The notes under the pieces are model-generated. The model was not told the DNA's origin, ran no database searches, and worked only from the letters and a program-made list of their open reading frames with translations. From the NCBI GenBank assembly GCA_963933205.1, contig CAWVTK010000093.1, positions 1 through 7,503 of the forward strand: a DNA stretch of 7,503 nt, read 5' to 3'. The DNA comes from UBA6772 sp963933205. GTDB lineage: Bacteria; Bacteroidota; Bacteroidia; Flavobacteriales; UBA7430. Position 1 is the stretch's first letter. Every line of letters begins with the position of its first letter. This document shows, one piece after another, positions 4,601-7,503 of the stretch. A program made the translations under genes and the position numbers.

Positions 4601-7503
4601 TTCGGTAAAGCTTACGGCTACGTTGCCACTTCTAATTTCGGAGTTTCTGGCAGCTTTTGCTTCTTTCAATTTATCGAAACTAATTTCGAATTCGTTGTTT
4701 TCTGGCCAAATTTCATCTCTTGCCGAAGCACCCCATTGGGTAACATCTAAAGGAACTTCGTATTCGTAATAGTTATAACTATAATCGGTTCCTACCCGAA
4801 TAAACATGCTTAAATCTTTGTCATTTAATGTGTTTTCCGGATTTTTTTCTTCGGCATGCACAAAGAATTTAATTTTCTTGTAGGAACGCATGTCCATGGT
4901 TACATTTTTAAACGCACCTCGCGCATCACCGTTTTGCAAATCGCAAACCCTAAAGCTCATGGATTGTTCGTTAAGCTGTTGTGTAGCTGTGGAGCCTAGC
5001 ACACGATCTCTACTAATACCTGGAGGTAAGACGTAATTCACCGGATCGCGCCGACTGTTTTCTTCTAAATTAACTACCGATATATCAAAAGCTGTATTGT
5101 CGCCTTCTGGCACATTAGGCGAGGCCAAACTGTTTAAATACTTGCGCCACTCTCCACGAACCATATCTAAAGTAGCAAAACGCAATACAGTAGCAGATGT
5201 AAAGCCTCTCATAAACATACGCATAAATCGTATGGACTTGAAATCGGGTATTGTTCCTATTTTATTTTCAAAATCTCGAATAGGAACTTTAAACTGAATC
5301 CACCGAGTATCGTTGTTGGGTCCTGCATCTTCTATAATAGAGGTTATAAAATTTTGTCCTACCTCCTGCAAGGAGTCTGGATCCATGCTTATGCGGTATT
5401 GATAATAAGACTCAGACTCACTAAGGGTATAGTCACTATTAATATCCTCCACATTTGGCAGCTGAGTATACGAAGATTGAGCCGCATCATCCATTGGGGA
5501 GTTTCCATCTAAACCATTGTACTTTTTATAACGATCCAGAATGCTTTTCTTTTGAGAATCGTAATCAGAGCCATAAAAAAAATGATAATTATCTGCCGAA
5601 GGATCTTCCTCTGCATTAATATATGCAGCAGAACCCTCGCCGTAACTTTCACGAATACGTTCTAAATAAGAACTGGTTTCAAATGAGTTGAATGGAACAA
5701 AGTTGCGTTCCATCTCATCGTCTAAACCATCCAAACCGACATCCTGATTTTCTCGTGCACTTGCCCCACTGTTAAAAGCGGTAACCAAAGCTTGTACAGA
5801 AGGAACTCTTCCCCAAGCAGTGGTGTCAATATTATCGTCTCCACCATCAATTGGCAATCCGTTTTCGTAACTCTTTCTAGAATCTTTTAGGATATCCTCG
5901 GATACATTACCTAAATTGATGTAAAAATCTCCACCCGGATCTGAGGGGTTTTCGATAAATGGATCCATCAACCAAAATTCTAAAAACTCAATATTTGCAG
6001 TTTCAAAATCATTGTTGTCTATTTTCCGTACAACCCCACCCCAACGAGTTTCTGGAGCTAATAAGCTTCCGTCCTCACCAATTCCGTTAGAAAAATCACC
6101 GCCTTCAACATCGTAATTATAAGGACCTCTTTCTTCTGGATAAAAAGCCAAATCGAAGGTTCTCAGTCTTAAAGGCTGACCATTTGGAATGTCCTTGTCT
6201 GGGAAAATTTCATTTATAGAAATTTCCCGCACATAAGGATCCTCTCTGTCTTCGTCGGTAAGGTGGCTGGGTGCATAGGCTGTTTCTCTTTGGAAATCGG
6301 AATTAATGAAATACCAAGAAAGTAAAGCTCTGTTGTAACCGTAACGAATGTCGTTGCTTAATAAACCTTCGGGAAACAAAGCCGGATCCTGTGGTGTACT
6401 CGCTAAATTCCATGCCGTAGAATTTCTTAAATCTATGGGAGATTGGCTGTTTTCAAAATCATCTATATAAGCTGTTCCCTCCTCATCTACACTTAGTGCT
6501 TTTGAATGTCCTGGGATAAATTGCGCAAATTCTCCAGTTAAAGTGATGTTAGATTTTTCTTTGGTTTCTATTAAAGGTAATTTATCTAAAAGTGTGGTTA
6601 GTAGTTGAGATTCCGTTTTGTAAGAACCGTTTATACCCCAAATTGTATTGGATATAGGCTCATCTCCCATATTAACTTTAACGGTTTGAGAATTCTCTGA
6701 TAAATTTAAGAGTGTGGCGCTAAGTAAAAAGTCTTCATTAAACTTATAATCGGCGTGCAAGCCTAAGTAGCGTTTGGTTGTACTAGAGTAACCCGAGTTG
6801 TTTTCTAATTTAACATCTATTTGTTGTCCAGAACTTAAAATTCCTTCGTCAATAATTTTAACCCTACCCAGGTTGTAATCTACCGTATAATGAATGTTTT
6901 CTTCTAAGGCAGCACCTCCCATAGTAACACTAACAGAGCCTTGAGGTATGTACATTGCATTTAAAGGTATGTCTGCTCCCGAAGAGGATTTATACTGTCC
7001 CTTTAATAAAAACTTGTTTAATTCTGCCAGTTGAGAGGCTGCTGTTTTGGTCGAATCGTACAAGGCATCAAAGATGTACGAATCTGTTATTTCCTGACTT
7101 ATTCCTGCTTGCTGAAACTTGGTTCGCAAATAGGAACCAAAGGGCTCTATGGACGGTAGGTAAACCCGTCCGTTAGATTTCTTAATTGTTAGATCTGATA
7201 TGAAATCGAAAACCCCATTCGGACCCGGATCGTTGTTTTGGTTTAAATTATCCAAATTCAACATTTGTATTATTAAAGAACTACTCAATCCTTCTTCTGG
7301 AATGTACGGCAAAGGCGTACCAGACTCATCGTCTTGGTACATAATCTGAAGATCAAAATCTTCTTCGTTTACTTGATATGCGCCAAGAGCGTAAACATTT
7401 TTCATCATTAAGCGCCACATTGGAAGGCTCACATCAAGTGTAGTAGATCGCAACAACTTAAGAATCAACACACCAGGTGAGGCTACATCGTTAGAAATTT
7501 CAC
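1655..7503 (-). CDS. sprA: SprA (Sov homologue), T9SS outer-membrane translocon, N-terminus cut by window edge
   Basis: SprA is the giant outer-membrane beta-barrel that forms the protein-conducting pore of the type IX secretion system. It is needed for secretion and gliding in flavobacteria; the Porphyromonas homologue is Sov. The frame is open to the right edge with no stop, and the first readable residues (ISNDVASPG) continue into VLILKLLRS. The GTG at 7469-7471 is therefore internal, not the start. About 1,950 residues are visible against roughly 2,400 in the characterised Flavobacterium johnsoniae protein, so about 450 are missing. Counting from that GTG, family-typical segments are: LPMWRLMMKNVYALGAYQV (18-36); GSVSVTMGG with YTVDYNLGRVKI (near 178-205); GEFAQFIPGHS (313-323) followed by YIDDFENS; EFWLMDPFI and NLGNVSEDILKDSRK (about 495-535); FIRVGTDYSYNYYEYEVPL (near 885-905); EIWINELRLTDFDERGGWAA (about 1007-1026). 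From about 1025 to the end, alternating beta-strand patterns suggest barrel, closing with LRFTFGG. Only two cysteines are visible (843 and 1005). Two charged insertions are listed separately. A T9SS cargo gene follows 66 bp downstream. Confidence 0.97.
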   Translation of the reverse strand, partial: EISNDVASPGVLILKLLRSTTLDVSLPMWRLMMKNVYALGAYQVNEEDFDLQIMYQDDESGTPLPYIPEEGLSSSLIIQMLNLDNLNQNNDPGPNGVFDFISDLTIKKSNGRVYLPSIEPFGSYLRTKFQQAGISQEITDSYIFDALYDSTKTAASQLAELNKFLLKGQYKSSSGADIPLNAMYIPQGSVSVTMGGAALEENIHYTVDYNLGRVKIIDEGILSSGQQIDVKLENNSGYSSTTKRYLGLHADYKFNEDFLLSATLLNLSENSQTVKVNMGDEPISNTIWGINGSYKTESQLLTTLLDKLPLIETKEKSNITLTGEFAQFIPGHSKALSVDEEGTAYIDDFENSQSPIDLRNSTAWNLASTPQDPALFPEGLLSNDIRYGYNRALLSWYFINSDFQRETAYAPSHLTDEDREDPYVREISINEIFPDKDIPNGQPLRLRTFDLAFYPEERGPYNYDVEGGDFSNGIGEDGSLLAPETRWGGVVRKIDNNDFETANIEFLEFWLMDPFIENPSDPGGDFYINLGNVSEDILKDSRKSYENGLPIDGGDDNIDTTAWGRVPSVQALVTAFNSGASARENQDVGLDGLDDEMERNFVPFNSFETSSYLERIRESYGEGSAAYINAEEDPSADNYHFFYGSDYDSQKKSILDRYKKYNGLDGNSPMDDAAQSSYTQLPNVEDINSDYTLSESESYYQYRISMDPDSLQEVGQNFITSIIEDAGPNNDTRWIQFKVPIRDFENKIGTIPDFKSIRFMRMFMRGFTSATVLRFATLDMVRGEWRKYLNSLASPNVPEGDNTAFDISVVNLEENSRRDPVNYVLPPGISRDRVLGSTATQQLNEQSMSFRVCDLQNGDARGAFKNVTMDMRSYKKIKFFVHAEEKNPENTLNDKDLSMFIRVGTDYSYNYYEYEVPLDVTQWGASARDEIWPENNEFEISFDKLKEAKAARNSEIRSGNVAVSFTEPFSYLDGTRRITIVGNPNLGNVRTIMLGVRNPLVDPAFNPEDDGLDKCAEIWINELRLTDFDERGGWAAKAQMKTRLADIGSFSLGGNISSVGFGSLEQSVNERNKEETRQYNFTSNIELGKLFSEEANIKIPLYIGISETVLKPQFNPLDPDVELQASIDAEQTQGAKDTLRSIVENYTLRRSINLTNVRKERGGGKKQAVKSKDNSRGRKGKSKGGSKNKLYDIENISLSYSYNEVFNRNINTEFSLSQDHNGGIGYNFNNSPKNYKPFSKIKFLKKSKYLRLIKDFNFYLMPKTLSARADFNKSYSETKMRNLASLNSLTSITLIEPDTMFNKLFNITQNYSVKFDLTRSIKLNFSTNSSSIVDEPEGKIDTQSERDALRDSIMSFGRTTAYRHQFDLRYTVPINKFPLTDWVTLSLNYDATYDWNAGSRATVNDSINLGNVIQNTNNYKINTQLNLKSLYNKVPYFKKVNSSKKKKNSRNKRNNKFIGGSAETNKSDKEEEEEEEEEREFRGFEYLTKAILSVQNINFSYDEGNGTMLPGFKPGVGPLGLSDVLNSKLAPGWGFVFGQQLDADDLVLFSENDWITNDTLLNQQYTTKNTQRLNIRATLEPVKKLRIKLTAQRNATTNTSQTFRNTGTVDDIRFESLNRNETGSFTMSFLAINTAFRKMEINSSKTFDDFRAIRAQIAKRVAADKGQVNYDDIGYPIGYGPNSQEVLIPAFMAAYSGTNASKQNLDKFPKIPLPNWTVKYDGLTDVKWIKKYFKNVSISHGYSSTYSIGEYNTNLSYDKLNPATGTPESNPDNFDANNNFIAEYQIQTVNISEQFSPLIKLDLTMNNSLTTRMEYTRERQISLSLNNNQVQEQASQSFTVGLGYRIDDFEISLNTANGTKTFKSNLDLNLDFSVRKSQSAIRSLEENTHQGVSGRTDISIKSTVDYALSDKVNIQLFYDRMVAKYEVATSFDTANNSFGLKLRFTFGG
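1663..1690 (-). promoter_or_regulatory. Candidate Bacteroidota-type promoter for the redoxin-like gene
   Basis: On the minus strand, TACCTTTG (complement of 1663-1670) matches the Bacteroidota -7 consensus TAnnTTTG exactly. Sixteen bases upstream is TTCG (complement of 1687-1690), one mismatch from the TTTG often seen at -33. Transcription would start near the sprA stop codon and give a leader of roughly 65-70 nt carrying the nested inverted repeat. The -7 match lies within the last sprA codons (Thr-Phe-Gly), which may be under protein-level constraint, so it may be coincidental. Confidence 0.3.
3062..3190 (-). other. Polyampholyte loop within sprA: lysine-rich half then glutamate tract
   Basis: Residues about 1428-1469, counted from the GTG at 7471, form a low-complexity insertion between predicted barrel strands. 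It begins with a basic stretch (KKVNSSKKKKNSRNKRNNK, 1428-1446), passes through a short neutral linker, and ends in nine consecutive glutamates (1460-1468, coded by 3068-3094). The glutamate tract is an imperfect GAA/GAG run, a plausible site of length variation. It is likely a solvent-exposed loop; which side of the membrane it faces cannot be read from the sequence. Confidence 0.75.
3935..4030 (-). other. Basic Gly/Lys/Arg/Ser-rich insertion within sprA
   Basis: Residues about 1148-1179, counted from the GTG at 7471, are almost entirely Lys, Arg, Gly, Ser, Gln and Asn, with only one Asp and one Glu. Pieces such as KERGGGKK, SRGRKGKSKGG and SKNK mark it as flexible and strongly positive. It sits between a helical or linker-like stretch (SIVENYTLRRSINLTNV) and a strand-rich segment (ENISLSYSYNEVF), so it looks like a disordered loop at the base or top of barrel strands. 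Its function is not known. Confidence 0.7.

Noticed and set aside
915..5297. Small plus-strand and out-of-frame reading frames (for example near 915-1115, 4215-4592 and 5097-5297)
   Set aside because: They lie entirely opposite or within well-supported genes, and their translations show no recognisable domain or signal peptide.
5575..5582. Eight-base A/T run in sprA as a programmed frameshift or phase-variation site
   Set aside because: It encodes two phenylalanines in frame, with recognisable SprA sequence on both sides. Such runs are expected in AT-rich genomes.
6955..7176. Plus-strand reading frame antisense to sprA
   Set aside because: It is a shadow of the sprA frame, which has clear family motifs through this stretch.
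7469..7471. GTG as the start codon of the large gene
   Set aside because: The frame stays open upstream to the window edge and reads ISNDVASPG into VLILKLLRS, which fits continuous SprA sequence. The codon is an internal valine.
1..7503. CRISPR array, insertion sequence, tRNA, rRNA or phage signature
   Set aside because: No regularly spaced direct repeats, transposase motifs, terminal inverted repeats or structured RNA genes were seen. Almost all of the window is accounted for by two ordinary genes.

Overview
The window looks like a low-GC member of the Bacteroidota, most likely a flavobacterium. It carries most of sprA, the outer-membrane translocon gene of the type IX secretion system (T9SS) and of gliding motility. 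Next to it is a secreted protein with a type A T9SS C-terminal sorting domain. Both are hallmarks of this phylum. There is no Shine-Dalgarno sequence at the one start codon inside the window, which also fits.

Layout, left to right. Bases 1-34 hold no identifiable gene; they may contain the last codons of a plus-strand gene. Bases 35-68 form a strong intrinsic terminator. A 499-residue thioredoxin-fold T9SS cargo protein is encoded on the minus strand at 89-1588. A 66-bp intergenic segment (1589-1654) contains a nested inverted repeat and two homopolymer runs. The rest (1655-7503, minus strand) is one open reading frame for SprA. It runs off the right edge without a start, so about the N-terminal fifth of the protein is missing.

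How the genes relate. Transcription runs right to left: sprA, then the redoxin-like gene, then the terminator. SprA is the very large beta-barrel through which T9SS substrates cross the outer membrane, and the downstream gene encodes a protein that should be such a substrate. The two may be co-transcribed. A possible promoter overlapping the end of sprA could also drive the cargo gene separately.

I do not see an undescribed defence, mobile or RNA system here. The points worth a second look are the translocon-cargo adjacency, the composite stem-loop and homopolymers ahead of the cargo gene, the charged low-complexity insertions in the SprA barrel region, and an unnamed module in the cargo protein.
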